Source: Streptomyces sp. Ag109_O5-1
GTDB lineage: Bacteria; Actinomycetota; Actinomycetes; Streptomycetales; Streptomycetaceae
NCBI RefSeq assembly: GCF_003814875.1
Contig: NZ_RKQF01000001.1
Location: 3,472,001-3,536,000 of the forward strand
Reading direction: 5' to 3'
DNA: 64,000 nucleotides
The notes beneath the pieces were generated by a model that worked only from the letters and a program-made list of their open reading frames with translations, ran no database searches and was not told the origin of the DNA. Every line of letters begins with the position of its first letter. Within the stretch, counting starts at the first letter, position 1. This document shows, piece by piece, positions 25,957 to 34,440 of this stretch. Both the position numbers and the translations under genes were made by a program.

Positions 25957-27462
25957 TCACCCCGCGTCGCCCCGTGCCCGCTGCCGGCGGTACGCGGCGA
26001 CCAGGAACACCCAGATCTCGCTGACCGTCGGGAACGGTGCGATCGCGTGCCGGAGGCGCTTGAGCGGGACCTCTCCGGCGACCGCGATCGTGGCCGAGTG
26101 CAGCAGTTCGCTGACCCCGGACCCGACCATGGTCACCCCGAGCAGCACGTCCCGGTCGACGTCGACGACCAGCCGGGCATGGCCCGTGTAGCCGTCGGCG
26201 TAGAGGTTGGCGCCCTGGGCGGCGTCGAAGTCGAGGTCGACCGTCTCCACGCGGTGCCCGGCGGCGGCCGCCTGTTCGGCGGTCAGGCCCACCGCGCCCG
26301 CCTCCGGGTCGGTGAAGAAGACCTGGGCGACGGCGTGCTGGTCGGCGGTCGTGGCGTGATCGCCCCAGTCCCCGTCGTCCAGCGGCCGCCCGGCGGCGCG
26401 GGCGCCGATGGCGTCGCCCGCCGTCCGCGCCTGGTACTTGCCCTCATGGGTCAGCAGCGCGCGGTGGTTGACGTCCCCGAGGCCGTACAGCCAAGCGCCC
26501 CCGGCACCGTCGGCATCCTCGACCAGGCAGGTCGTGTCCACGTCCAGCCAGGACCCGGGGGTCAGACCCACGGTCTCCAGGCCGATGTCGTCGGTGTTGG
26601 GGGCCCGCCCGGTGGCGAACAGGATCTCGTCGGCCTCCAGTTCACTCCCGTCGTCGAGCGTGACGGTCACCGGCCCGGCGGCATCGGGGCGGCGCAGCGC
26701 GGTCACCTGGACGCCGATCCGCACGTCCGCGCCCGCCTCGGCCAGCCCCTGGGCGACCAGCTCCCCGGCGAAGGACTCCATCCGGGGCAGCAGCCGCCGT
26801 CGGGCGAGCAGCGTGACCTGCGATCCCAGCCCCTGCCACAGCGTGGCCATCTCCACGCCGACCCCACCGCCGCCGACCACGACGAGCCGGGCGGGCACGG
26901 TGCTGGAGTCGGTGCCGTGCCGGTTGGTCCAGGGATGCGCCTCCGCCATCCCCGGGATGTCCGGGAGCACCGGCCGGCTGCCGGTGGCGACGGCCACCGC
27001 GTGCCGGGCGACGAGGGTCTGCCGGGCGCCGTCGTCGCGAGTGACGGTGACCCGGCGCGGCCCGTCGAGCCGGCCCTGGCCCCGGAAGAGGTCGGCGCCG
27101 ATGGACTTGACCCACAGCGCCTGCCCGCTGTCGTCCCAGTCGGTGACGTAACGGTTGCGCCGGGCGAAGACCGCTCCGGTGTCCAGCCGCCCGGTCACGG
27201 CCTGCCGGGCGCCGTCCACCCGGCGGGCGTCGGCGATGGCGATGACCGGCCGCAGCAGCGCCTTGCTGGGGACACAGGCCCAGTAGGAGCACTCGCCGCC
27301 GACGAGTTCCCGCTCCACGACGGCCACGGACAGGCCGGCGGTCCGGGCCCGGTCGGCGACGTTCTGCCCGACCGGTCCGGCTCCGAGAACGATCACGTCG
27401 TAGGTGCCGTTCCCCTCGGTTGTGCGCGGTGCTGCATGCGCCTCTGTGTGCGGTTCACTCAT
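25957..27462 (-). CDS. FAD-dependent pyridine nucleotide-disulfide oxidoreductase
   Basis: 501 residues, class I flavin disulfide reductase of the dihydrolipoamide dehydrogenase/mercuric reductase family. FAD motif is VIVLGAGPVGQNVADRA near residue 24; the redox pair is in GGECSYWACVPSKAL (Cys-x4-Cys); the NAD(P) motif is VVVGGGGVGVEMATLW; ATGRAPNTDDIGL binds FAD. At the C-terminus the usual catalytic His of HPTxxE is replaced (APFPTVSE), so it may not be a true Lpd. No lipoyl or mercury genes are nearby. ATG at 27462, in front of a tandem repeat. Confidence 0.85.
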   Translation of the reverse strand: MSEPHTEAHAAPRTTEGNGTYDVIVLGAGPVGQNVADRARTAGLSVAVVERELVGGECSYWACVPSKALLRPVIAIADARRVDGARQAVTGRLDTGAVFARRNRYVTDWDDSGQALWVKSIGADLFRGQGRLDGPRRVTVTRDDGARQTLVARHAVAVATGSRPVLPDIPGMAEAHPWTNRHGTDSSTVPARLVVVGGGGVGVEMATLWQGLGSQVTLLARRRLLPRMESFAGELVAQGLAEAGADVRIGVQVTALRRPDAAGPVTVTLDDGSELEADEILFATGRAPNTDDIGLETVGLTPGSWLDVDTTCLVEDADGAGGAWLYGLGDVNHRALLTHEGKYQARTAGDAIGARAAGRPLDDGDWGDHATTADQHAVAQVFFTDPEAGAVGLTAEQAAAAGHRVETVDLDFDAAQGANLYADGYTGHARLVVDVDRDVLLGVTMVGSGVSELLHSATIAVAGEVPLKRLRHAIAPFPTVSEIWVFLVAAYRRQRARGDAG

Positions 27463-27837
27463 TGCTGCCTCACATGACGATCAGTGCGTCACGATCAGTG
27501 CGTGACGACCGGTGCGTGCCGTACAGGTGCGTGCCATACAGGTCATGTAACCGCCGGGCGTGCGCAGTTGACGCGGTACGGCCATACGCCTCACCAAGAG
27601 CGGCCATAAGCGCCGCCTCTGGCCGCCCGCCCACCGCGACCGGCGCAGTCGCGGCGCGGCCGGCCGGGCGACATCCCGGACGCCACACCGCCCCGCGCGC
27701 TTATGGGGGCCATCGGCTCCGCCGATGAGGAGATCGGAATCCCCGGAACACCCCTGCTGCTGTGGACTCCCGTCGCCTCACGGACGAGACGACGGGACGA
27801 TGGATTCGCCCCACTTTCCACACTTTAAGGACACCTC
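27463..27837. promoter_or_regulatory. Divergent intergenic region with tandem repeat
   Basis: A 375-bp gap between the disulfide oxidoreductase (-) and the SDR (+). It contains the repeat described at 27475-27542 next to the oxidoreductase start, and a good ribosome site (AAGGA) for the SDR. The middle part (27560-27780) shows no convincing ORF or hairpin. Promoters for both genes must lie here but none is clear. Confidence 0.45.
27475..27542. repeat. 14-15 bp tandem repeat, five copies
   Basis: Units TGACGATCAGTGCG, TCACGATCAGTGCG, TGACGACCGGTGCG, TGCCGTACAGGTGCG and a partial TGCCATACAGG follow one another. They begin 12 bases upstream of the oxidoreductase start codon on the minus strand. 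CGATCAGTGCG could act as iterated regulator sites, but no symmetry supports this. Confidence 0.7.
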
Positions 27838-28590
27838 ATGAGTTCTGCTGATCTGACCGGACGCGTGGCCCTGCTGACCGGAGCGACCAGCGGTATCGGC
27901 GCCGCGACCGCGACACTGTTCGCCGAACGGGGCGCGCACGTCCTGGTCGCGGGACGGGACGCCGACCGTGGCGAGAAGGTGGTCGGCGCCATCCGCGAGC
28001 GCGGCGGCAAGGCGGACTTCCTGACCGCCGACCTGCGGGACGCCGACTCGGTACGGCGGCTGGCCCACGAGGCGACCGCGCTGGGCGGCGGTCGCGTGGA
28101 CATCCTCGTCAACAACGCCGGTGTGTTCCCCTTCGGCCCCACCGCGCAGACGCCCGCCGACCAGGTGGACGCGGTCTACGACCTGAACGTGAAGGCGCCG
28201 TTCCACCTGGTCGCCGAGCTCGCCCCGGCGATGGCCGAGCGCGGGCAGGGCGCGATCGTGAACGTCAGCACGATGGTCGCCGACTACGGCGTCGCGGGCA
28301 TGGCGCTCTACGGGTCGAGCAAGGCCGCGGTCAACCTGCTCACCAAGGCGTGGGCCGCCGAGTTCGGCCCGCAGGGGGTGCGGGTCAACGCCGTGGAGCC
28401 CGGCCCGACCCGCACCGAGGGCACGGCCGGCATGGGCGAGGACCTGAACGCCCTGGCCGCCCAGGCGCCCGCCGGCCGGCCCGGCGAGGCGCACGAGATC
28501 GCCGAGGCGATCGCCTACCTGGCGAGCGACGGGGCGAGCTTCGTGCAGGGCGCGATCCTGCCGGTGGACGGCGGCCGCACGGCCGTCTGA
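27838..28590 (+). CDS. Short-chain dehydrogenase/reductase
   Basis: 250 residues, classical SDR. Cofactor motif TGATSGIG near residue 15; NNAG near 92; catalytic Ser in NVSTM, Tyr and Lys in YGSSKAA near residue 158; C-terminal VQGAILPVDGG. Arg after the glycine motif (VAGRDADR) favours NADP(H). ATG at 27838 with AAGGA seven bases upstream. Convergent with the LysR gene that follows. Substrate unknown. Confidence 0.88.
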   Translation: MSSADLTGRVALLTGATSGIGAATATLFAERGAHVLVAGRDADRGEKVVGAIRERGGKADFLTADLRDADSVRRLAHEATALGGGRVDILVNNAGVFPFGPTAQTPADQVDAVYDLNVKAPFHLVAELAPAMAERGQGAIVNVSTMVADYGVAGMALYGSSKAAVNLLTKAWAAEFGPQGVRVNAVEPGPTRTEGTAGMGEDLNALAAQAPAGRPGEAHEIAEAIAYLASDGASFVQGAILPVDGGRTAV

Positions 28591-28635
28591 CGCGCGTCGA
28601 CCGGGACGGGGTGCCGTGGGGCCGGCACCCCCGTC

Positions 28636-29538
28636 TCAGCCGCTCTCCGCCGACCGGTCCAGCGCGGCGATGAACCGCCCCAGATCCCGGCGGCGCGAGT
28701 CGGCCGGCCACACCACCCAGGTGCGTCGCACCAGCGGATGCCCGGCCAGCGGCGACCAGGTCACATGGTCGGGCAACGGCTGCTGCCACCCGGCCGGCGC
28801 CAGCGCGAAGGCCCGCCCGGAGGCGACCGCGGCCAGCTTCACGTCGGCGATCAGCGCCTGTCCCTCCGGAGCCTCCGGACCGAGATCGAGGCCGTGGCCG
28901 CGCAGCACCGCGGTCAGCTCGTCGAACCAGGCAGGACTTCCCGACCGCGGAAACCCGACCCACTGCAGCGACCCGAGCGCGTCGAGCGGCACTCCGTCGG
29001 GCCCGGCGAGCTCGGCGGCCTGCTCGGCGGCGATCAGCACACCGAGCCGCTCCCGTACGACGAGCAGCGCGTCGAACTCCGGACCGGACGGCCGCTCCCG
29101 CAGAAAGCCGACGTCGAGCTCGCCGGCACGCAGGGCCGTGAGCTGGTCGGAGGTGGACAGATGCCGGGCCTGCACCCGGGTCTCCGGGTACGCCTCGGCC
29201 AGCTCGGCGAGGGCCGGGTCGAGCAGCCCGGACGGCAGCTCCAGGGGGATCCCGACGCGCAGCGCCCCGCCGCCAGGACCGGCGTACCCGGCCATCACCC
29301 GCAGCGCCTGATCGTGCCGGGCGAGCACCGCGCGCGCCTCCCCCACCATCGCGGTCCCCGCCTCGGTGACCTTCACCCCGCTGCTCCCGCGCACCAGCAG
29401 CTTCACCCCGAGGTGCCGCTCCAGCCCACTGATGGTCTGGGAAAGGGCGGGCTGACTCACATGCAGCCGCCGGGCGGCAGCGGACAGCCCCCCTTCCTCC
29501 ACGACGGCGACGAAGGCCCGCAGCTCCCGCATTTCCAT
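28636..29538 (-). CDS. LysR-family transcriptional regulator
   Basis: 300 residues. N-terminal winged helix MRELRAFVAVVEEGGLSAAARRLHVSQPALSQTI is the LysR signature; residues from about 90 form the periplasmic-binding-like effector domain. Its target is not obvious: the SDR is convergent, and upstream lies only a dispersed repeat and nagB. ATG at 29538. Confidence 0.88.
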   Translation of the reverse strand: MEMRELRAFVAVVEEGGLSAAARRLHVSQPALSQTISGLERHLGVKLLVRGSSGVKVTEAGTAMVGEARAVLARHDQALRVMAGYAGPGGGALRVGIPLELPSGLLDPALAELAEAYPETRVQARHLSTSDQLTALRAGELDVGFLRERPSGPEFDALLVVRERLGVLIAAEQAAELAGPDGVPLDALGSLQWVGFPRSGSPAWFDELTAVLRGHGLDLGPEAPEGQALIADVKLAAVASGRAFALAPAGWQQPLPDHVTWSPLAGHPLVRRTWVVWPADSRRRDLGRFIAALDRSAESG

Positions 29539-29555
29539 ACCCTCATGATCGCTCC

Positions 29556-29641
29556 CCTTCAGGGGCGCGGGGCTGTATTGGATGTGCGGCTACCGCCGCG
29601 CGGGCGCGATCCCCCCATCGGCCCGCGCCGGACCCACGACC
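29556..29641 (+). repeat. Dispersed intergenic Streptomyces repeat (copy 2)
   Basis: Starts TTCAGGGGCGCGGGGCTG, then TATTGGATGTGCGGCTACCG and CCGCGCGGGCGCGATCC. It matches the element at 10495-10590 in motif order. It fills the whole gap between the LysR start and the nagB stop; the CCCCTTCAGGGG at its left end can form a hairpin that may end nagB transcription. Confidence 0.6.
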
Positions 29642-29642
29642 G

Positions 29643-30428
29643 CTAGATCCCCTGCCACTCCGGCTTGTTGACAAAGGTGTACCGGAAGTAATCCGCGAGC
29701 TTCAGCTTGGAAGCCGCAGCCTCGTCCGCCACGACCGTGGCATGCGGGTGGAGCTGCAACGCCGACGCGGGGCACACCGCGGCAAGCGGCCCTTCGACGG
29801 TCGCCGCGACCGCGTCCGCCTTGCCCTCGCCGGTGGCGAGGAGCACCAGGTGCCGTGCCTCCAGGATCGTCCCGATGCCCTGGGTGATCACATGGTGCGG
29901 CACCTGGTCGACGTCACCGTCGAAGAACCGGGCGTTGTCGGCACGGGTCTGCTCGGTCAGGGTCTTGATCCGGGTCCGGGAGGCCAGCGAGGAGCAGGGC
30001 TCGTTGAACCCGATGTGCCCGTCCGTGCCGATGCCGAGCAGCTGCAGGTCCACACCGCCGGCCCGCGCCAGCCCCGTGTCGTAGGCCTCGCAGGCGGCCT
30101 GCACGTCCTCGGCCGTGCCGTCCGGGCCGAGGAACGCCTCCATCCCGATCCCGAGGGGCTCCAGCACCTCACGGCGCAGCACCGAACGGTAGGACTCCGG
30201 ATGCTCGGCCGGCAGGCCCACGTACTCGTCGAGCTGGGCTATGCGCGCCCGCGAGATGTCCACGTCACCGGCGCGCACCTTGGCCGTGAGCGCCCGGTAG
30301 ACGGGCAGCGGGGTCGAGCCCGTGGCCACCCCGAGCAGCGCGTCCGGCTTGCGCCGCAGCAACCGCGCCATGGCCTCGGCGATCAGCTCGCCACCCGCCG
30401 CGACATCCGGAACGATGACAACTTCCAC
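29643..30428 (-). CDS. nagB: Glucosamine-6-phosphate deaminase
   Basis: 261 residues. Converts glucosamine-6-phosphate to fructose-6-phosphate and ammonia. GVATGSTPLPVYRAL binds phosphate; DEYVGLP holds the catalytic Asp near 68; GTDGHIGFNEP holds the catalytic His near 137; LTEQTRADNARFF follows. GTG start at 30428, one base after the TAG of the GH4 gene, so the two are translationally coupled. Confidence 0.92.
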   Translation of the reverse strand: MEVVIVPDVAAGGELIAEAMARLLRRKPDALLGVATGSTPLPVYRALTAKVRAGDVDISRARIAQLDEYVGLPAEHPESYRSVLRREVLEPLGIGMEAFLGPDGTAEDVQAACEAYDTGLARAGGVDLQLLGIGTDGHIGFNEPCSSLASRTRIKTLTEQTRADNARFFDGDVDQVPHHVITQGIGTILEARHLVLLATGEGKADAVAATVEGPLAAVCPASALQLHPHATVVADEAAASKLKLADYFRYTFVNKPEWQGI

Positions 30429-30429
30429 G

Positions 30430-31797
30430 CTAGCCCCGCCCGCCTGCGAACACGGCCGCCACCTCGGGAATGCGGTCGATGTAGCCGTCGAGGAGCTGAC
30501 GGCCGACGTTGACCGAGTCGACCAGAGGATGGAGCGAGAACGCCTTGAGGGCGTCGGTGCGGGAACCGGTGACGGCCGCGCTGATCGTGAGCCGCTCGAC
30601 CGCCTTGACCTGCTGCATCAGACCGGCCTGGTGGAGGTCGGGCTGGGTGACGGTGAGCGGGTGGACACCGTTGGCGTCGACGGTCACCGGGACCTCGACG
30701 ACGGCGTCCTCGGGGAGTGCGGACACGGTCGTGCCGTTGCGGACGTTGAGGATCATCGTCGCGCGCTCGTTGCGGCTGATCGCGGCCATCACCCCGAGGG
30801 CGACGCCGGCGTAGCCCTGGTGCGCGGGGTCGGGCTGGAAGTCTGCGGCGGCCTCGGCCTCGCCCTGGACGGCTCCCTTGGCCTCGGCCATGTAGTTGGC
30901 GCTGCGGTTGGCGACGGTGTCCCGCCACAGCTGCACGGCCGAGCCTGCGGCGGCCTCGGTCACCCGCTCGTAGAACTCCCGCTGCTGCCGGGCGAGGAAC
31001 TCGCCGCGGGTCTGCGGGGCGTCGAGGATGGAACGGACGGCGTCCCGGTTGAAGTAGTAGTACAGGTACTCGTTGGGGATCAGGCCCAGGTCGCGCAGCC
31101 AGTCCTTGCCGAAGACCACACCCTCCTCCAGGCTGCCGAGGCGCTGGTCGTCGGCGAGCAGCCGGGGCAGTACGTCCTCGCCGTCGTGCAGCACCCGGCG
31201 CATCCAGCCGAGGTGGTTGAGGCCGACGTAGTCGAACTGGGCCCGGGACGGGTCGAGTCCGAGTGTCGTGGCGATACGGCGGCCGAGGCCGGACGGGGTG
31301 TCGCAGATACCCAGGACGCGGTCGCCGAGGACGCTCTGCATCGCCTCGGTGATCATCCCGGCCGGGTTGGTGAAGTTGATGACGTACGCGTCGGGCGCGA
31401 GGCTGCGCACGCGGTGCGCGATGTCGAGCATCACGGGGATGGTGCGCAGGCCGTAGGCGAGACCGCCCGGGCCGGTGGTCTCCTGGCCGAGGACGTTCAG
31501 GTCCAGCGCCACCCGCTCGTCGCACATACGGCCGTCGAGGCCGCCCACCCGGATGGCCGCGAACACGAAGTCGCTGCCCTCCAGGGCGTCGTCGAGGGAC
31601 GTGTTCACCGTGACCCGGGGGGCGTCGGGCCGGCCGTCGGCGAACCGGGCGAGCACCTCGGCCATCGCCTTGAGACGGGCCGGATCGGTGTCGTAGAGCC
31701 AGACGTCGTCGATACGGGGACTGCCCTGGTCGCGCAGCAGGGCCTGGTAGACGTACGGCACGCGGAATCCGCCGCCGCCGAGGACGGTCAACTTCAT
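30430..31797 (-). CDS. Family 4 glycosidase, 6-phospho-beta-glucosidase-like
   Basis: 455 residues, GH4: NAD- and metal-dependent glycosidase that hydrolyses by redox elimination. The Rossmann start MKLTVLGGGGFRVPYVYQAL, NFTNPAGMITEAM, the metal Cys in GICDTPSGLG and GLNHLGWM are present. Start at ATG 31797, whose ATGA overlaps the TGA of an upstream DeoR remnant. With nagB downstream, the operon probably handled phosphorylated or intracellular amino-sugar/beta-glucosides. Its transporter and regulator are now only fragments, so supply of substrate is in doubt. Confidence 0.88.
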   Translation of the reverse strand: MKLTVLGGGGFRVPYVYQALLRDQGSPRIDDVWLYDTDPARLKAMAEVLARFADGRPDAPRVTVNTSLDDALEGSDFVFAAIRVGGLDGRMCDERVALDLNVLGQETTGPGGLAYGLRTIPVMLDIAHRVRSLAPDAYVINFTNPAGMITEAMQSVLGDRVLGICDTPSGLGRRIATTLGLDPSRAQFDYVGLNHLGWMRRVLHDGEDVLPRLLADDQRLGSLEEGVVFGKDWLRDLGLIPNEYLYYYFNRDAVRSILDAPQTRGEFLARQQREFYERVTEAAAGSAVQLWRDTVANRSANYMAEAKGAVQGEAEAAADFQPDPAHQGYAGVALGVMAAISRNERATMILNVRNGTTVSALPEDAVVEVPVTVDANGVHPLTVTQPDLHQAGLMQQVKAVERLTISAAVTGSRTDALKAFSLHPLVDSVNVGRQLLDGYIDRIPEVAAVFAGGRG

Positions 31798-31880
31798 GCG
31801 AGTATCACCTTTCCACCCGCCTCGCGGCAGAGCTGGAGCGTGTCGGGATCGGCACCGCCGGTCGTGATCAGGACGTCGAT
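31794..31880 (-). pseudogene. DeoR-type regulator, C-terminal remnant
   Basis: On the minus strand 31880-31794 encodes IDVLITTGGADPDTLQLC, about ten more residues (ending GGKVILA) and TGA. This is the usual end of DeoR-family sugar-phosphate-sensing regulators. The preceding 220 or so codons are absent; the sequence changes at about 31881 to a permease gene on the opposite strand. The remnant's stop overlaps the GH4 start (ATGA), showing it was the first gene of that operon. Confidence 0.65.
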
Positions 31881-31882
31881 GT

Positions 31883-32206
31883 GAGGCGGCCCGCCTGGAC
31901 GGCGCGACGGACTGGCGGCTCCTGTGGCGCATCCTCGTCCCCACCAGCCGCCCCGCCCTGCTGACGATGGCGATGCTGGTGTTCATGTGGACCTGGAACG
32001 AGTTTCTGCTGCCGCTGGTCATGATCACCGACGAGAACAAGCGCACCGCGCCCCTGGGCCTGGCGTTCTTCCAGAGCGAGCACACCACCCAGTACTCCCT
32101 GCTGGCGGCCGCGTCCATCATCGTCGCCCTGCCGGTGGTCGCGCTGTACGTCTTCCTGCAACGTCACTTCATCTCGGGCATGCTCTCCGGCGCCGTCAAG
32201 GCGTGA
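31883..32206 (+). pseudogene. Sugar ABC-transporter permease (MalG type), 5'-truncated
   Basis: 108 codons remain. They open directly in the EAA loop (EAARLDGATDWRLLWRILVP), then two membrane helices (LLTMAMLVFMWTWNEFLLPL; SIIVALPVVALYVFLQ) and the family ending FISGMLSGAVKA. The first four helices and the start codon are gone. An internal ATG at 31967 is open but would make only the last two helices. The companion permease and binding-protein genes are absent. Confidence 0.75.
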
Positions 32207-32277
32207 GAAGGTGAGAGTGTCGCCGCGCGGCGAGTCGACCGACCGCCGTGGCCCGTGCGGGAAGGCGGTGGCGTCCC

Positions 32278-33024
32278 ATGCGATACGCGGCTGTGAGCGC
32301 GCTCAGCCACCCCGGGCTGCTCCGCGAACGGAACGAGGACAGCCTTGTGATCGGGCCGTGGACCCTGTGCGCCACGGTGACCGAGAGTTCGCAGACCCTG
32401 GTCTTCCCGCTCGGGACGCCCCTCGTCGTCGCCGTCGCCGACGGGCTCGGCGGGCAGCCCGGCGGCGACGTGGCCAGCGCCCTGGTGGCCCGCCGGATGG
32501 CGTCGATCGGCCCCGCCCTGAGCGGCGAGGACGCCGTCCGCGACGCCCTGAACGCCTGCAACCGCGCCGTGTACGAGGCCGGCGGCGGCGAAGGAGGCGA
32601 CCTCGCCACCATGGGGACCACGGTCGCCGGGATCGTTGTGCAGCCGGACTCGCTGACGGTGTTCAACGTGGGCGACAGCAGGGTCTTCGCGGCCGCTCCC
32701 GACGGGCTGCGCCAGGTGAGCGTCGACGACAGCCCCCCGCTCGAACAGGGGCGGCACACCACGCACCTCGTCACCCAGTGCCTGGGCGGCACGCTCGCGT
32801 ACCGCGCCGTCCACCCCCATGTGACGACCGTGCCCCTGTCTGCCGGCGACCGCTACCTCATCTGCACCGACGGCCTGACCGACCCGGTGCCGCAGCACGT
32901 GCTCGACGAGGTGATCCGGGAGCACGACGACGGCCGGGCGGCCTTCGAGCTGTGGAAGGCCGCCATCGCGGCAGCCGGCCCCGACAACGTCACGCTGGCG
33001 GTCGTACGCGTCGCGGACACCTGA
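32278..33024 (+). CDS. PP2C-type Ser/Thr protein phosphatase
   Basis: 248 residues. PPM motifs in order: ERNEDSLVIG, VADGLGGQPGG (metal Asp), TMGTTVAGIV, NVGDSRVFA, CTDGLTDPV and DNVTLAVV. No sensor or membrane segment is attached. ATG at 32278 chosen over an upstream GTG because homology starts at RYAAVSALSHPG. A cognate kinase is not in the window. Confidence 0.88.
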   Translation: MRYAAVSALSHPGLLRERNEDSLVIGPWTLCATVTESSQTLVFPLGTPLVVAVADGLGGQPGGDVASALVARRMASIGPALSGEDAVRDALNACNRAVYEAGGGEGGDLATMGTTVAGIVVQPDSLTVFNVGDSRVFAAAPDGLRQVSVDDSPPLEQGRHTTHLVTQCLGGTLAYRAVHPHVTTVPLSAGDRYLICTDGLTDPVPQHVLDEVIREHDDGRAAFELWKAAIAAAGPDNVTLAVVRVADT

Positions 33025-33050
33025 GGAAGGTCCCCGCCTACGGTGGAGAC

Positions 33051-33311
33051 ATGACCGAGATCGTCGTCTACGAACTCGACCGGCCGGCGGCAGCGCCGGG
33101 TGGCACACAGCGGCGCGTCCGCAGGGTGCACGTGGCTCCCGCGGCCCCGGGATCGCACACCGTCGCGGGACCGCGGACGCTCTGCGGCAAGGACACCTTC
33201 GCCATGGAGACGACCGGCCTGCGTCCCTCCGAACACCCCGGAGAGCCCTGGTACCCCACGGAACACGCTTCCGTGGCCTGCCCGGACTGCGACGCCGTGA
33301 TGGAGGTCTGA
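33051..33311 (+). CDS. Small protein with C-terminal Cys pair
   Basis: 86 residues. Starts at ATG 33051 after GGTGGAGAC. Contains TLCGKD near 49 and ACPDCDAVMEV at the end; these three cysteines with His 75 could bind zinc. It follows the PP2C gene by 26 bases and may be co-transcribed. No family recognised. Confidence 0.55.
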   Translation: MTEIVVYELDRPAAAPGGTQRRVRRVHVAPAAPGSHTVAGPRTLCGKDTFAMETTGLRPSEHPGEPWYPTEHASVACPDCDAVMEV

Positions 33312-33341
33312 CCGGGCGGCACACAGCGCTACGGCGCGGTC

Positions 33342-33710
33342 CGGGGGCCGAGCCGCAGGCAGCGGCGCCGCGCCCATGCGCGCACCCGACTCCGTATCGC
33401 GCACGGCATGCTGGAGTCCATGGGGATGGCGGCTTTCGCGGCTCGGGCCCGCCGCGAGCAGGGCGCCACCGGGGAGAGCGCCCCCACGCGGGCCGTGCCC
33501 GGCACGGTCGAACTGACGCCCCAGGAGGCCCGGACAGCGCGGCCGGCCCGGGAGTGCCTGTCCGACCCCGAGACCGGGGTACGGCTGTTCCTCAGCCCGC
33601 GCACGGTCCAGTACCACCTGGGCAAGGTCTTCGCGAAGCTCGGTGTCACCTCGCGCGGCCAGCTGCGCGGCGCGCTGTCCGCCGGTCCGGACGACACGGC
33701 CGCGCGCTGA
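33342..33710 (+). pseudogene. LuxR-family regulator, C-terminal remnant
   Basis: The open frame encodes LRIAHGMLESMGMAAFAARA, then a LuxR-type helix-turn-helix: VELTPQEARTARPAREC and LFLSPRTVQYHLGKVFAKLG. Only the end of a large (about 900-residue) ATPase-type LuxR regulator is left. Within the domain, several positions differ from the usual LTxxExxIAxLAxxGLSNxEIA pattern, which suggests decay. An ATG at 33408 could start a short protein, but this is probably not a gene. Confidence 0.65.
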
Positions 33711-33756
33711 TCCGGGGCCGCGCCGGTGTCGTCCATGCGGAGTCGTCCATGCGCAC

Positions 33757-34332
33757 TCACCCGAGGCTGAGCACCGCCCGGACGGTGACGCGGACCTGCT
33801 CGGCGACCGCCTCCGGTGTGGCGGCGTCGAGTTTGCCGTCCAGGAACAGGAACGCCAGCCCGTGGACCAGGGCCCACACCGCGGTCGGCAGTCCGTCCCG
33901 GGTGTCGCCGGGGAAGGCGTCGGCGACGAGGGTGTCGACGTACGCGGAGATCACGGCGGTCGCCTCGACGCGTTCGGCGCTGCCGGGGTCGCAGGGCTCC
34001 GCGAACATCGCCCGGAACAGCGCCGGGTGGTCGAGGGCGAACCGGACGTAGGCCACGGCGACGGCGACGAGGTCGTCGGGGGCCGAGGGGGCGGGGTGCG
34101 CCGCCGTGAGATACCCGGCGAGTTCGCGGTAGCCCTCCGCGGCGACGGCGGAGACCAGTGCGTCGCGGTCCGCGTAGTGGCGGTAGGGCGCCGTGGGCGA
34201 GACCCCGGCCCGCCGCGCCACCGCGCGCAGCGACAGCGCGCCGCTGCCGTCCTCCTCCAGCAGCTCCCGGGCGGCGCGCAGGCAGGCGGCCCGGAGATCG
34301 CCGTGATGGTACGAGTCGGTCGACGGTGTCAT
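33757..34332 (-). CDS. TetR-family regulator
   Basis: 191 residues. N-terminal helix-turn-helix region: HHGDLRAACLRAARELLEE, then LSLRAVARRAGVSPTAPYRHYADRDALV. The C-terminal part with WALVHGLAFLFLDG matches the TetR_C_13-like WHG group. Divergent from an Old-Yellow-Enzyme gene, with a dyad between them, so it probably represses that gene and itself in response to an electrophile or quinone. ATG at 34332. Confidence 0.88.
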   Translation of the reverse strand: MTPSTDSYHHGDLRAACLRAARELLEEDGSGALSLRAVARRAGVSPTAPYRHYADRDALVSAVAAEGYRELAGYLTAAHPAPSAPDDLVAVAVAYVRFALDHPALFRAMFAEPCDPGSAERVEATAVISAYVDTLVADAFPGDTRDGLPTAVWALVHGLAFLFLDGKLDAATPEAVAEQVRVTVRAVLSLG

Positions 34333-34346
34333 GGGTCACCCTCAGG

Positions 34347-34367
34347 GATGTTTACAGTGCTGACATC
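34347..34367. promoter_or_regulatory. Candidate TetR operator
   Basis: A 21-bp imperfect dyad with outer arms GATGT and ACATC and inner CA/TG pairs around a central G. A second dyad, GCTGACATCAGC (34359-34370), overlaps it. It sits 15 bases upstream of the TetR start and within the presumed promoter of the flavin oxidoreductase. Confidence 0.5.
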
Positions 34368-34440
34368 AGCGACCTAATGTGAGCGTCGTACACATTGTTG
34401 GCGCCGCACACATTCTACGGCGGCCGAGAGGAGACCCCCC

